A stretch of 16,423 nt of DNA from Bacteroidia bacterium (GCA_026391235.1 JAPLDV010000705.1:1-16423), one strand, 5' to 3'. Counted from the stretch's first letter, positions 1-9,105 are shown. Notes: generated from the letters alone by a model not told the origin. Numbers and translations are program-made.

Positions 1-740
1 TGGTATGGATAATTTAAATTGGTGGTATAACTGTCAACAAAATCAACTTCCTTTTCATTTTTTGTCAAATTTGGCAACCGGTCGGTACCATGAAAGGTAG
101 ATTCTGTCAATTTTCCATGGGTTGGGGCGTAGGATAAATTAACCATGTTAATTTCACCGAACAATGCCAGCATTTTACTTATGTTAAAGCTTGCTCCTGC
201 ACCTGCCGTTAATCCCCATGCTATTCCCCCGTTGAATTCCATTTTTTCAGACACAACAATTCCCCCGGAAGAAGTATAATCATCTTCATACCTGATTTTG
301 CCGAAACCAACGATCAACCCAAATCTTGCATAAGGGTTTATTTTATCAAAACCACAGGAAATCACTAAAGACGGATTAAGTCTCAACATATTTGCCGACA
401 AACTGTTGTTTCGTAAGGTACCGTATAATACCTGATTTGTTTTTGTCTTGGCGCCTAACAGATAAGAAATGCCTATTTCGGCTCCGATGTTTTTATTAAA
501 CATATATCCAACAGCGCCCTCAACAACAAATCCTTTTCCCAATGATGTATTTACTTGCTCTTTTGTGGATGAAACTGTATCAATTGAAAAATTAGTAAAG
601 TTGAAATAATTTATTCTTTGCGAACCCATATTAAGTCCGTATCCGGCATTGATTTTGGCGTATATGCCTTGCGAATATGTCCTGTTAGAAAGCAGCGATG
701 CTGCTAAAACCATTATTGTTATGGCTATTTTTGGTTTCAT
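1..740 (-). CDS. Outer-membrane beta-barrel protein, 3' end beyond window
   Basis: The frame opens with ATG at 740 and stays open to base 1, so about 246 residues are visible and the C-terminus is missing. It starts with a signal peptide (MKPKIAITIMVLAASLLSN, then a likely cut near TYSQG). Alternating short beta-strand-like segments rich in Gly, Tyr and Asn follow, for example INAGYGLNMGS, VEGAVGYMFNKNIGAEIGISYLLGA, INPYARFGLIVGFGKI and GLTAGAGASFNI, ending strands in aromatic residues. This is the look of the small outer-membrane beta-barrels (OmpW/porin-like or PF13505-type) common in Bacteroidota. It begins 33 bases after the stop of the PI-PLC/FISUMP gene on the same strand, so it is probably the distal gene of that operon. 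No specific substrate can be named; the barrel call is by composition and strand pattern, not by a diagnostic motif. Confidence 0.75.
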   Translation of the reverse strand, partial: MKPKIAITIMVLAASLLSNRTYSQGIYAKINAGYGLNMGSQRINYFNFTNFSIDTVSSTKEQVNTSLGKGFVVEGAVGYMFNKNIGAEIGISYLLGAKTKTNQVLYGTLRNNSLSANMLRLNPSLVISCGFDKINPYARFGLIVGFGKIRYEDDYTSSGGIVVSEKMEFNGGIAWGLTAGAGASFNISKMLALFGEINMVNLSYAPTHGKLTESTFHGTDRLPNLTKNEKEVDFVDSYTTNLNYPY

Positions 741-773
741 AAATATATATTTTTGAAATTTTAGAAATTGTCT

Positions 774-2378
774 TTAATCTTTGACACAACGAACAGAAAA
801 GCCAGAAGTCTTATCGCTGTATTCGAGACTTGCCAGGCAGTCTTCGTTGCCCATATCCATTAAACTGGCATAACCCGGATATGCAGACGACATGGATTTA
901 CTCCACCAGAAGCCAGCACTTTTGATGGCTGAGAAAGTTCCATCACCCGCGCGGTAACCAGCCGGAAGTGCAGTGAAATTCGTTTCGTTTGTACCACAAT
1001 CATTTGGGGCCATCCAATGCAATGTTCCCCTTTCTTTCAGCTTTTCTCCACAAACATCCGGGCCACCTGCCTGACTGTTTAAAAGCGTGTTCCATTCTGC
1101 TTCCGCAGGCACATGCCAACCATTCGGGCACAATCCTCTTGGATCAGTTACAGCATACCAGTTGTATAACCTGCCATAAGTTGTTGAATTTCCCGAACTG
1201 TTATTGTAATCGCAATAAGCACCAGTGGTAAGATTGCCCCATGCTGTATTTCCAGTGACGTTGGTAATTGGGTCGCCATTGCGAAAGTGCGTAACATTAA
1301 GGTTTTTCTTCATCCAAATCTGTGAGCCAATTGTAACCGAATCGGCAAACGAATTCATATTTACAATCGTTTTTACCAGATCGTTAGGAACCTCGCCATC
1401 ATCGGAACCACCGGCAAAATTGACGAAGATAACGCCGCAATTATGCCATGTTGGGTTCGAAAGTAAAAAAGTGTTTATTCTCGGATTGATGTATGCAGCA
1501 ATATCCTGGAGCGGAACCAGACTCGCAGTTGCTTCGCCACTGGTAAAGTTCAGGTAGTAACATCTGTAAGGATAGGGTTCGGTGTGTGCCTTTGAAATGC
1601 AATTTTCAATTTCGCTGATCTTAGTATCGAAACTTACCGTATTTAATGAGTAATGGTCCTGAACGTAAACGTAAATTCCGTTATCAGACGCACCAAAACT
1701 GCCGGTGGTGTTGTCGTTCCACCATAATGGGACGCCCATTTCATATCCGTGGGTACCCCAAAATTGTCGTGTGATGACTACCTTACCTCTTACATTTTTA
1801 AGCTGGGGTATATAATCGCCCATCCAAAATCTATCTGGATGAGCCCAATTAAGATAGCCCAAAACTCCGTTTGCAAAGGCATCGTCGCCTCTGTCGGAAT
1901 GTTCCTGCTTGATCATGAATATCACTGTTTCGGTTTTATAAGTATCTAAAAAAGCAAGGGCTTGAAGAACAACATCAGTAAAATTCTTGTGTAGGTAATA
2001 GGGACCGTGAAAAACGGTCATTATTCCCTCATCATCATGCAGACGCACATCAAACCATCTCACGCCCATCAGTAGTTGATTTGAAATACGGAAATCCTGT
2101 GCAATTGTAACATCCGACATTGTTCCCTGCTCTGATGTATGCAGGTCGGCGCCGCAATCGTGGGTTCCCGGAATTGTTATTTCCGACAAATATTTACTGG
2201 CATCAATATTAGCCATCCAGTCGGGATAACTATATGGTATAGCTCTGTCGGCATCGTTGGCATGGGCGCCAGGCGGCCCCCCCGGGTGATTATCGACCGG
2301 GTCTTTTTTGCAGGAGCTGACCAGTAAGCTGGAAAGTATTAATGAGGCAACCACATAAAGTATTAATGAGGTTTTCAT
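774..2378 (-). CDS. Lipoprotein with PI-PLC-like domain fused to FISUMP domain
   Basis: 534 residues. A lipoprotein signal ends in LVSSC (Cys23) followed by KKD, so it should be lipid-anchored in the envelope. Residues about 55-345 resemble bacterial phosphatidylinositol-specific phospholipase C, which cleaves phosphatidylinositol or GPI anchors. TIPGTHD gives His73, GVRWFDVRL gives Asp110 and Arg112, and FHGP gives His124. These match in order and context the Bacillus cereus PI-PLC active-site residues His32, Asp67, Arg69 and His82 (known from that family). Residues about 347-534 form a FISUMP domain (IGSQIWMKKNL, YGRLYNWYAV, LCPNGWHVP, GFWWSKS, FSVRCVKD). FISUMP domains are of unknown function, often on secreted or surface proteins of Bacteroidota and Fibrobacter. 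The two domains are joined in one frame with no sign of a break. The gene lies 56 bases after the LamG/T9SS gene. Substrate is inferred; other phosphodiesterases of the PLC-like superfamily remain possible. Confidence 0.88.
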   Translation of the reverse strand: MKTSLILYVVASLILSSLLVSSCKKDPVDNHPGGPPGAHANDADRAIPYSYPDWMANIDASKYLSEITIPGTHDCGADLHTSEQGTMSDVTIAQDFRISNQLLMGVRWFDVRLHDDEGIMTVFHGPYYLHKNFTDVVLQALAFLDTYKTETVIFMIKQEHSDRGDDAFANGVLGYLNWAHPDRFWMGDYIPQLKNVRGKVVITRQFWGTHGYEMGVPLWWNDNTTGSFGASDNGIYVYVQDHYSLNTVSFDTKISEIENCISKAHTEPYPYRCYYLNFTSGEATASLVPLQDIAAYINPRINTFLLSNPTWHNCGVIFVNFAGGSDDGEVPNDLVKTIVNMNSFADSVTIGSQIWMKKNLNVTHFRNGDPITNVTGNTAWGNLTTGAYCDYNNSSGNSTTYGRLYNWYAVTDPRGLCPNGWHVPAEAEWNTLLNSQAGGPDVCGEKLKERGTLHWMAPNDCGTNETNFTALPAGYRAGDGTFSAIKSAGFWWSKSMSSAYPGYASLMDMGNEDCLASLEYSDKTSGFSVRCVKD

Positions 2379-2434
2379 AATATTTTTTCGAATTGTAAAT
2401 AAAAAAATATTTGTTTGTTATTGTCAGTTGATTA

Positions 2435-5407
2435 TTATCTCACCACCACAAAACTCTTCTTTAATATATTCGTCCGGCTGTTTAACGTGCAATAATAAAC
2501 TCCCAAAGGAAATTCTTCAGTTGAAAAATTAATTGAATTTTTCTCTGATAATTCCTTTTCGTCAAATCTTTTCACCACCATTCCGAGGGAATTAAATAGG
2601 GTAATGCTCAGATTTGGAAAATCAGATTTGGAGAAAGAAATGGAGATATTATTGGAAGAGGGATTGGGATATATGTTTGCAAACCCGGCATTCGATCCGG
2701 GATTAGTATTCTCAACAGAAGTAGGATATAATGAAAAGGTATTTACCTTATAGGTTATACACCAGGGTTTTTGTTTTTCGTAGCCTTTAGGTACCCACCA
2801 GTTATTTTTCCCGTCAGTAGGTTTTATCCAGTAAACTGTTGCGGCAAAATGGGCCGTATCTCCGGCTGCCCCATGGAAGGGACAATCTGTATTGACGCCT
2901 ATACCCCTGCTGTTACTTAATGTAGTTGACCCTTCATGTTTGGTGGTTGTACCGATCCGTGATTCAAAAACCGAACTGTCAGTTTCAAAGCCAATGGACG
3001 ATTCAGTTCCGCCGGTCCATGAATAATTTGACGAATAAATCCTTTTATAGCTTCCGGGGTCAACACTCCTGTTCAAATAGGAGGTTAAGTGTTTAGGATT
3101 AGGAGCATGCGCCACTGTGTCGAGATAATAAGGAACATAATCTATAAACCTGTCGGTAATCTCCAATGAGTATACATAATCCAGCACGTGGTTATTTGCA
3201 TCTGTAAGCTGGAATTTTTTCCGTGTTATTATCGGTCTGAGAAATACCAGATATCCCCTATCCCTGCCTTCAACCGGAAACAGCGATCTGCTTTCATAGG
3301 TTTTAGTTGAATATTCTGTATGGGTGGTTGATTCAGCGTGATGTTCAAAATCGCCACCAATACCTTCATATCTGAACGATAAACTCCAGCTTTTATCAAC
3401 GGATACGGAATTTTCATTGGATTGACTGGATGTAGATCCAAATTCCAGAAGAGACGGATACGTTTGATACCTGATCAGTTCTCCTAAATCCTCCCCGTTT
3501 AAAACAAAAGGCGGAGGACCTTCAATTACCCCGAGCAGGTGGCTAATTTTGTCGCCGGGATTGGTATCGGTTAAGTCGGCCCCTGGGATGTAGGTCATTT
3601 TATCGGAATTCCAGCATAGATATTGCTGAGTTTTATCAGAAGAGTTATTCTGTACAGACAGTATTATTTTCTGACCTGAAGTTTCTTTTGATGAACCGTA
3701 TATTTTATAATAAGAAAAGGCATAAGGCAGGAAGAGACGATGCTGAAGACCTCCGTTTTCATGGTCATAACCGGAAATTGGCAGTTGCTCAGGAGTATAA
3801 GCGTAATGATTGTCTATTGAATATTCAATCCTTCCAATCGTCTTGCTGTTGCCATATTTATCCGGTGTATCAGCGCTATAGAACAACTGCAAAGGCAAGC
3901 CATTCGACATACCGCCTTCAACCGTTCCCGGTATCATTGAAAAATTCCGGACTTTAGGAATTCCGATAACAGCTTCGGCAACGGATTTGTTTTTATAAAA
4001 TCTCGTCAGCTGGATTGCCGTATGAGCTTTGTCGACGCAGCCTACATAGATGACCTCTTTGCCGTCGATATCCCTCGATGTGCATGCAGCGACATTGCCG
4101 AAATAATAATCCAACCCACCGGTGCCGGTTGTTACCGTTCGTAAAAAAGTCCAATTCTTACCATCAACTGACCAGTCAGCATCCAGTTGAACCAAATTGT
4201 TTTTATTAATTATATAAAAGAAATACAAAGTATCGTTCAATACGGCATAAGCAGGAGGTACGCAAATGTACATCGTCCGTGACACCCAGTCTTCATTAAT
4301 ATTGCCGTCATTCGCTAATGTTCCCATACAATGATATAAAGTAGTCAAATGACTGGTACCCGGAACTTCGTCGAGGTTATCCATGCTGACGTAAGCCAGA
4401 TTGTCCTTATAAATGCAGCAGGCCCCGGGAATTTCATACTGGTGCCCGGCTCTTATGGCGCTGTTGATCATTACGACATTGTTTTGGTCATCAAGGGTTC
4501 CTTTGTATGACCTGACATAAGGGTCGCCATCATGACTGCTGAACTGATGAATTTTATTATTGAAAAATATTCCTACCGTTTTTGGAGATACATAACCCGA
4601 AAAGCCTTCGCCACCATAGGAAAAGGAAGATTTTTTGTAAACAGAATTTTGAGGATAATAATATGCTTTTACATCATACGAGCAAGCGCGGGAATTATTC
4701 TTCGCTTCCAAAACATTACAAAAAAAAGCGGGCGGCGCGACATCTACCTCTGTATCATCGCATTTATAATAACGCTCCAATTTATTCCAATTTGGGTGTT
4801 TATTGGTAACCGGCATGCTCTTCCAATAAAATATTTCAGACTGTGATACAGCGCAACTCCACATACGGACTTCATCAATACAACCCTGAAAATTGCCAAA
4901 CTGCGTGTCAGGGCTTTTGCCGATATAATTTTTATTAGTTGGCGACAGACTATGGTACGAAGTGTTACCAACATTTTTTTGATTATCAAAATTGCCGTTT
5001 AGAAATATTGATATACTGTAACCATCATAAGCTGCTCCAATATGATACCACGTATCTGGCTTTAAAGGCGTTTTCGATTTTTGTTTTAACCATGCACCAC
5101 CTGCCTTTAACCAGTAGCCAATATAATAAGAACCGGCTGAATCACTAACCAGAACATTGTAGTCAGTGCCATTTGAAAAAATTGCTTTTTTCCCGGTACA
5201 ACCACTATTAATTTTAATCCATGCTTCAATAGTCTGGCTGCTAAAATTAATGGGTGCCGGGGATAAAGAGTCACAGATTAAGTAAGATTTGTTTCCTTCA
5301 AAATAAAAAGCGCTTCCCGAGCCTTGTGAATAACCTGATTGAATGCCTGATAAGGAAATGATCAGTATTACAAGGGTTTTTGTGAATACATTCTTTTTGT
5401 TTTTCAT
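2435..5407 (-). CDS. Large secreted protein: LamG domain, unknown middle, T9SS sorting domain
   Basis: 990 residues from the ATG at 5407. The frame is open to 5446, but the later ATG is followed directly by a good signal peptide (KNKKNVFTKTLVILIISLSG, cut near GYSQ), and the longer start would reduce the gap to the preceding gene. Residues about 31-197 form a LamG/concanavalin-like jellyroll (FEGNKSYL, TIEAWIKI, TWYHIGAAYDG, ISIFLNG, GCIDEVRMW). Residues about 240-600 look like repeated beta-blades (short strands with SVDGKNW, CTSRDIDGKEVIYVG), possibly a propeller; this is inference. Residues about 650-880 are Ser/Thr-rich and of no family I recognise. The last about 85 residues are a type A T9SS sorting domain (IYPNPSSNNISI, LGVYYCTL, KKSFVVVR), so the protein should cross the outer membrane by the T9SS and be surface-bound or released. 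It lies 23 bases after the broken FISUMP locus and 56 before the PI-PLC gene, in one probable operon. Confidence 0.85.
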   Translation of the reverse strand: MKNKKNVFTKTLVILIISLSGIQSGYSQGSGSAFYFEGNKSYLICDSLSPAPINFSSQTIEAWIKINSGCTGKKAIFSNGTDYNVLVSDSAGSYYIGYWLKAGGAWLKQKSKTPLKPDTWYHIGAAYDGYSISIFLNGNFDNQKNVGNTSYHSLSPTNKNYIGKSPDTQFGNFQGCIDEVRMWSCAVSQSEIFYWKSMPVTNKHPNWNKLERYYKCDDTEVDVAPPAFFCNVLEAKNNSRACSYDVKAYYYPQNSVYKKSSFSYGGEGFSGYVSPKTVGIFFNNKIHQFSSHDGDPYVRSYKGTLDDQNNVVMINSAIRAGHQYEIPGACCIYKDNLAYVSMDNLDEVPGTSHLTTLYHCMGTLANDGNINEDWVSRTMYICVPPAYAVLNDTLYFFYIINKNNLVQLDADWSVDGKNWTFLRTVTTGTGGLDYYFGNVAACTSRDIDGKEVIYVGCVDKAHTAIQLTRFYKNKSVAEAVIGIPKVRNFSMIPGTVEGGMSNGLPLQLFYSADTPDKYGNSKTIGRIEYSIDNHYAYTPEQLPISGYDHENGGLQHRLFLPYAFSYYKIYGSSKETSGQKIILSVQNNSSDKTQQYLCWNSDKMTYIPGADLTDTNPGDKISHLLGVIEGPPPFVLNGEDLGELIRYQTYPSLLEFGSTSSQSNENSVSVDKSWSLSFRYEGIGGDFEHHAESTTHTEYSTKTYESRSLFPVEGRDRGYLVFLRPIITRKKFQLTDANNHVLDYVYSLEITDRFIDYVPYYLDTVAHAPNPKHLTSYLNRSVDPGSYKRIYSSNYSWTGGTESSIGFETDSSVFESRIGTTTKHEGSTTLSNSRGIGVNTDCPFHGAAGDTAHFAATVYWIKPTDGKNNWWVPKGYEKQKPWCITYKVNTFSLYPTSVENTNPGSNAGFANIYPNPSSNNISISFSKSDFPNLSITLFNSLGMVVKRFDEKELSEKNSINFSTEEFPLGVYYCTLNSRTNILKKSFVVVR

Positions 5408-5430
5408 GTTTTGATTTATTAAGGTGATCA

Positions 5431-5966
5431 TCAATCCTGAATGCACCGGACAGAGAAACCACTGAGCTTAATGTCGGAGTACCTGTAGGCTTTGGTATAG
5501 TTATAGGCAAGGTATCGGCTCCAGGCGTAGTTGTCGTCTTTTGCAGCATTACTCCACCAGAAGCTTTGGCTGCCGGCAAAGGCGAATGTTCCGCCCATCT
5601 GACGACCGCCACCCGGCAAACCTTTAAATCCGCTGAAGTTATCAGCACCGGTATTGGGCGAGTTCCAATGAGTAGTTCCGGTTTCCTTCATTTTACCTCC
5701 TGCAATACTTTCACCGTACAAGGTGATCAGGGTTGTCCATTCAGCATCACCGGGCACATGCCAGCCTGCCGGGCAAAGGTGCCTGCTGTCGACCACCGTA
5801 AACCAATTGTACAAGGCACCATAAGCAGCCTTATTATTAACATCATTGCCATACCAGCACCAGGCACCGGTTGAGAGTTTACTCCATTGGGCATCATTGC
5901 TTATATTGGGGATGGAAGTGCCATCACGGTACCGCGTTGTCCTGAGGTTTTCAGCCATCCAGCATG
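5431..5966 (-). pseudogene. FISUMP domain fragment, 5' end lost in deletion
   Basis: From about 5966 the minus strand reads CWMAENLRTTRYRDGT and continues through an otherwise complete FISUMP domain (YGALYNWFTVV, LCPAGWHVPGD, GGKMKETGTTHW, SFWWSNA) to FSVRCIQD and the stop at 5431. It lacks a signal peptide and the first strand (normally GNTYKTIQIGTQ). The frame stays open upstream to a GTG at 5982, but those extra codons read the preceding FISUMP sequence in the wrong frame, so that is not a genuine start. This piece and the neighbouring lipoprotein were probably two tandem FISUMP genes, or one two-domain gene, now joined out of frame. Translation of this part in its own right is unlikely unless by coupling. 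A consensus error alone would not explain it, because the end of the first domain and the beginning of the second are both missing. Confidence 0.75.
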
Positions 5967-6572
5967 CATGGTAGAACACCACCAGTAGCCAGTACTTCCC
6001 ATGTCGGCAAATGGTCCGTCGTTTCTGCGTTCACCGCCGGGTAAGCCCGTAAAGCCACTTTCGTTGGTTGCACCTGTATTTGGTGTCAGCCAGTGTGTGG
6101 TTCCGGTTTCTTTCATTTTACCTCCGGCAAATTCTTCAGTGCCAAGGAATGTGGTCAGATTTGACCAGTCATCATCACCAGGCACAATCCAGCCTTTGGG
6201 GCAAAGATTCCGTATGATGTCAGACACTGCATAGAAATTGTATAATGCACCATAAACAGCTTTATAATTACTATCATTATTATACCAGCAATATGCGGCG
6301 GTGTTTAAAGTACTCCACTGGGTATTATCGGTTACATTGAGAATAGCAGTACCATCACTGTACTTTGTGGTTTTGAGGTTTTCGGCCATCAAGAGTTGGG
6401 TGCCTATCTGAATGGTTTTATAAGTATTTCCATCATTATCTGCCATGGCGCCATAAGTAATACCGGAATTGAACAGGAGATGTGGTTTATCCTGATCAGC
6501 GGAATCTTTCTTGCAATTACTTATAAATAGTGGGGCACAAATAAGGACAATTAAGAAAATTTTTGGCTTCAT
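5901..6572 (-). pseudogene. FISUMP-domain lipoprotein, C-terminus truncated by deletion
   Basis: Starts at 6572 with a lipoprotein signal (MKPKIFLIVLICAPLFISNC, Cys20, followed by KKD). A FISUMP domain then runs from about residue 44 (DNDGNTYKTIQIGTQ) through MAENLKTTKYSDGT, YGALYNFYAV, LCPKGWIVPGD, GGKMKETGTTHW and TGLPGG to STGYWWCST near 5975. There the homology ends. The next residues (HAGWLKTSGQRG...) are the start of the second FISUMP domain read in the wrong frame, stopping at 5901. The usual last 40 or so residues, ending in a FSVRC motif, are missing. The product would be 223 residues and probably misfolded. It heads the minus-strand gene set that continues into the LamG/T9SS protein and PI-PLC genes. 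As first gene it might still be transcribed as the operon leader. An assembly collapse of near-identical tandem copies is the main alternative. Confidence 0.75.
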
Positions 6573-6755
6573 AACAAGTTGATTTAACCTGATAAATTCA
6601 CAAGCTTAAAATTAACATAAAAATTGATTTTTGTGTATGCTTTTTTCTGACTGATGGCTTGATTTTGTTTTGTGGATGTTGTTTTCCACCGGCTTTACTA
6701 ATAAATGTTATTGCTAACTTGTAACCCGAATAGTTAAAAATGATAATACACAGCT

Positions 6756-8813
6756 ATGAAAGCAATCGACAGAAAAACTAATGGAAGCTTTGGGCTAAAA
6801 ATCTTGGTACCAATGCTTTTAACCATTTTTTTGTATACCGGTATGGCAAATTGTCAACCAATACCGAACATTCCGTCAAAGGGCGCTGATATGCAGCAAT
6901 GGGTCGAACAGCACTTTGCAAAAGGCAGGATTCCCCCGTTTTCATTTGTGTACAGAGGAAAAAGTTCGGACAATTTTATCCGAAACTGGAAGTATGGGGC
7001 AGAAAAGATGAAATCGACCGATCCGAATACGGAAGAGTGGGTTTACAGGTACTCCGATAAACAGAGCGGTCTGGTTGTCAAGTGTTTTGTTACCTGTTTC
7101 AAAGATTTTCAGGCCGTAGAATGGGTTCTGAAATTTTCCAATACTTCAGGAAAGAACACCCCTTTGATTGAAAAGGCAGCTGTTATTGACTATTCTTTTG
7201 TTTCAGAAGAAAAAGGAACTTTTGTCCTTCACCATGCCAGCGGAAGCAGTGCCCAACGAACAGATTTTCAACCCATTGATGACAAACTGGAGATCGGGAA
7301 GAGTACTTATATGACCCCGGTTGGCGGACGTTCGTCGGACAACACGGCTTTCCCGTTTTTCAATATCGAAATGCCCGGACAGCAGGGGATTATGATGGCT
7401 GTGGGCTGGACCGGAAAATGGTATGCCGATGTCCGTCAGTCGGATGAAAAAACGGTATTCCTGAAATCGGGAATGAAAAAAATGCGGATAAAACTAAATC
7501 CCAAAGAAGAAATCCGAACGCCGAAGATATGTTTGCTGTTTTGGGAAGGTGCAGACAGAATGATCGGCCATAATCAGTTCAGACAGTTTGTCCTGGCCCA
7601 TCATACACGCAAGATAAACGGAAATCATCAAGAATTGCCGTTTTCAACTTTTCTGGCCCGCGAAGGGCCGCCTCCCTGCAATGAACATACCTGTGCAACG
7701 GAATCCTTTGCTGTTGCAATGATCAATCGTCATAAGCAATTCAATATTGTTCCTGAAGTGTTTTGGCTGGATGCCGGCTGGTATTTCTGTAAAGGAACCT
7801 GGTGGCAGGTTGGTAACTGGATCCCCAACAAAGAAAATTTCCCCAATGGTTTCAAACCTGTTACTGATGCTGCACATCAGGTCGGGGCTAAATTTCTTTT
7901 ATGGTTTGAACCTGAGCGTGTAACAGAGGGAACTCAATTTGCCGGTTTGAATCCGGAGTGGCTGATAAAACTTCCGGACAATAAAAATATTCTCTTTAAT
8001 CTGGGGAATAAAGATGCCCGGGTATGGCTGACAGATTATATTTCGGGTTTCCTTAAAAATGAGGGGATCGACTATTACCGGCAAGACTTCAACTTTGATC
8101 CGATGCCTTTTTGGGAAGCAAATGACAAGCCCGATCGTATCGGGATTTCTGAGATCAGGCATATTGAAGGGTTATATGCTTATTGGGACAGTTTGCTGGA
8201 GCGTTTCCCTAACCTTCTTATCGATAATTGCGCAAGTGGCGGACGGCGGATCGACCTGGAGACCATATCACGCAGTTCACCCCTGTGGCGAACGGATTAC
8301 CAATATGGTGAGCCAAACGGTTCTCAATCCATCATGTACGGGCTGAGTTATTATATTCCGCTTCATGGAACCGGTAATTTTACGGTATCGCCCTATCATT
8401 TCCGTTCAAACCTGAGCACATCGATGGTCATCAACTGGGATATAAACAGTAAGGAACACGGGTTGCCGGAACTTCAGAAATATTTTCAGGATTTTAAACG
8501 CTTGCGCCCCTATTTTTATGAGGATTATTATCCCCTGACCGGCTATTCGACCGGTGATGATGCCTGGATGGCGTATCAGTTTAACCGGCAGAAGTTGAAT
8601 GATGGTGTGATACTTGCCTTCAGACGGCAGAATTGCACAACTGAATCCATAACCATTAAACCTGGCGGGCTTGATGAAAAAAGCAATTATGAACTCTTTT
8701 ATGAAGATACTGATAAGAAAATACAAATGACAGGTGCTGAATTGATGAAAGGTATTGATATCGCGATTCCTGAAAGTCCGGGGTCATTATTAATCAGTTA
8801 TAAAAAAATATAG
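6756..8813 (+). CDS. GH36 alpha-galactosidase, exported
   Basis: 685 residues. An N-terminal signal (LKILVPMLLTIFLYTGMANC) suggests export to the periplasm. There is no good lipobox before Cys33, so signal peptidase I is more likely. Residues about 45-290 are a beta-rich N-terminal domain as in GH36. The TIM barrel follows with VFWLDAGWY, VGNWIPNKENFPNGFKPV, GAKFLLWFEPERV, YYRQDFNFDP and DNCASGGRRIDLETISRSSPLWRTDYQ. By family knowledge Asp444 (in RQDFN) is the nucleophile and Asp514 (in WRTDY) the acid/base. The enzyme should release alpha-1,6-linked galactose from raffinose-type oligosaccharides or galactomannan. Length (about 650-740 in the family) and motifs are intact. It is divergent from the FISUMP locus with 183 bases between, and the broken GH127 gene lies downstream on the same strand, fitting a plant-polysaccharide role. 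Confidence 0.92.
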   Translation: MKAIDRKTNGSFGLKILVPMLLTIFLYTGMANCQPIPNIPSKGADMQQWVEQHFAKGRIPPFSFVYRGKSSDNFIRNWKYGAEKMKSTDPNTEEWVYRYSDKQSGLVVKCFVTCFKDFQAVEWVLKFSNTSGKNTPLIEKAAVIDYSFVSEEKGTFVLHHASGSSAQRTDFQPIDDKLEIGKSTYMTPVGGRSSDNTAFPFFNIEMPGQQGIMMAVGWTGKWYADVRQSDEKTVFLKSGMKKMRIKLNPKEEIRTPKICLLFWEGADRMIGHNQFRQFVLAHHTRKINGNHQELPFSTFLAREGPPPCNEHTCATESFAVAMINRHKQFNIVPEVFWLDAGWYFCKGTWWQVGNWIPNKENFPNGFKPVTDAAHQVGAKFLLWFEPERVTEGTQFAGLNPEWLIKLPDNKNILFNLGNKDARVWLTDYISGFLKNEGIDYYRQDFNFDPMPFWEANDKPDRIGISEIRHIEGLYAYWDSLLERFPNLLIDNCASGGRRIDLETISRSSPLWRTDYQYGEPNGSQSIMYGLSYYIPLHGTGNFTVSPYHFRSNLSTSMVINWDINSKEHGLPELQKYFQDFKRLRPYFYEDYYPLTGYSTGDDAWMAYQFNRQKLNDGVILAFRRQNCTTESITIKPGGLDEKSNYELFYEDTDKKIQMTGAELMKGIDIAIPESPGSLLISYKKI

Positions 8814-8872
8814 TATAAAAATGGGCATCTGTATGATAAAAAAAATTGTTACTGATCAACTGATATGTTCTT

Positions 8873-9073
8873 GCGATCCACCTCACCCCCGGCCCCCATA
8901 GCCGTCAACCTAAGGGATATTTCTGGTACAAAAGCAAGGTTGGAAGTTAGAGATTCGAAGACCAGTTTTGAATCTGAATTTCAGAATTCAAAACTGGTCC
9001 TCGAATCTCTGACTTCCTCCTTTATTAACTCCTTAAGTTGACGGCTATGGGGGCCGGGGGTGAGGTGGATCGC
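8873..9073. repeat. 201-bp nested imperfect palindrome between the two glycosidase genes
   Basis: The outer arms are 8873-8915 and 9031-9073: 43 bases each and complementary at 42 positions (mismatch at 8910), GC-rich, containing CCCCCGGCCCCCATAG. Inside lies a second, AT-richer inverted repeat, 8942-8978 against 8980-9017, with two mismatches, one extra base and almost no loop. The two levels are separated by unpaired segments of unequal length. As RNA or single-stranded DNA it would fold into one very long hairpin; as duplex it could extrude a cruciform. No coding sequence, transposase or target-site duplication is visible. It fills most of the 8817-9208 gap, where I see no gene. It could be a MITE-like element, a REP-like repeat or a bulky terminator. 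Confidence 0.85.
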
Positions 9074-9105
9074 GGATCAGAAAGGATTGCGCAAGGAATC
9101 GCGAT

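Noticed and set aside
5408..5446. Earlier ATG at 5446 for the LamG/T9SS protein
   Set aside because: It adds 13 residues before a complete signal peptide and would nearly abolish the gap to the preceding FISUMP stop; the ATG at 5407 is better.
5967..5982. GTG at 5982 as start of an independent FISUMP gene
   Set aside because: The first codons are the previous FISUMP domain read out of frame, with no signal peptide, and the domain lacks its first strand.
8873..9073. Insertion sequence with terminal inverted repeats
   Set aside because: There is no coding capacity between the arms and no target-site duplication; only a non-autonomous element or structural repeat can be claimed.
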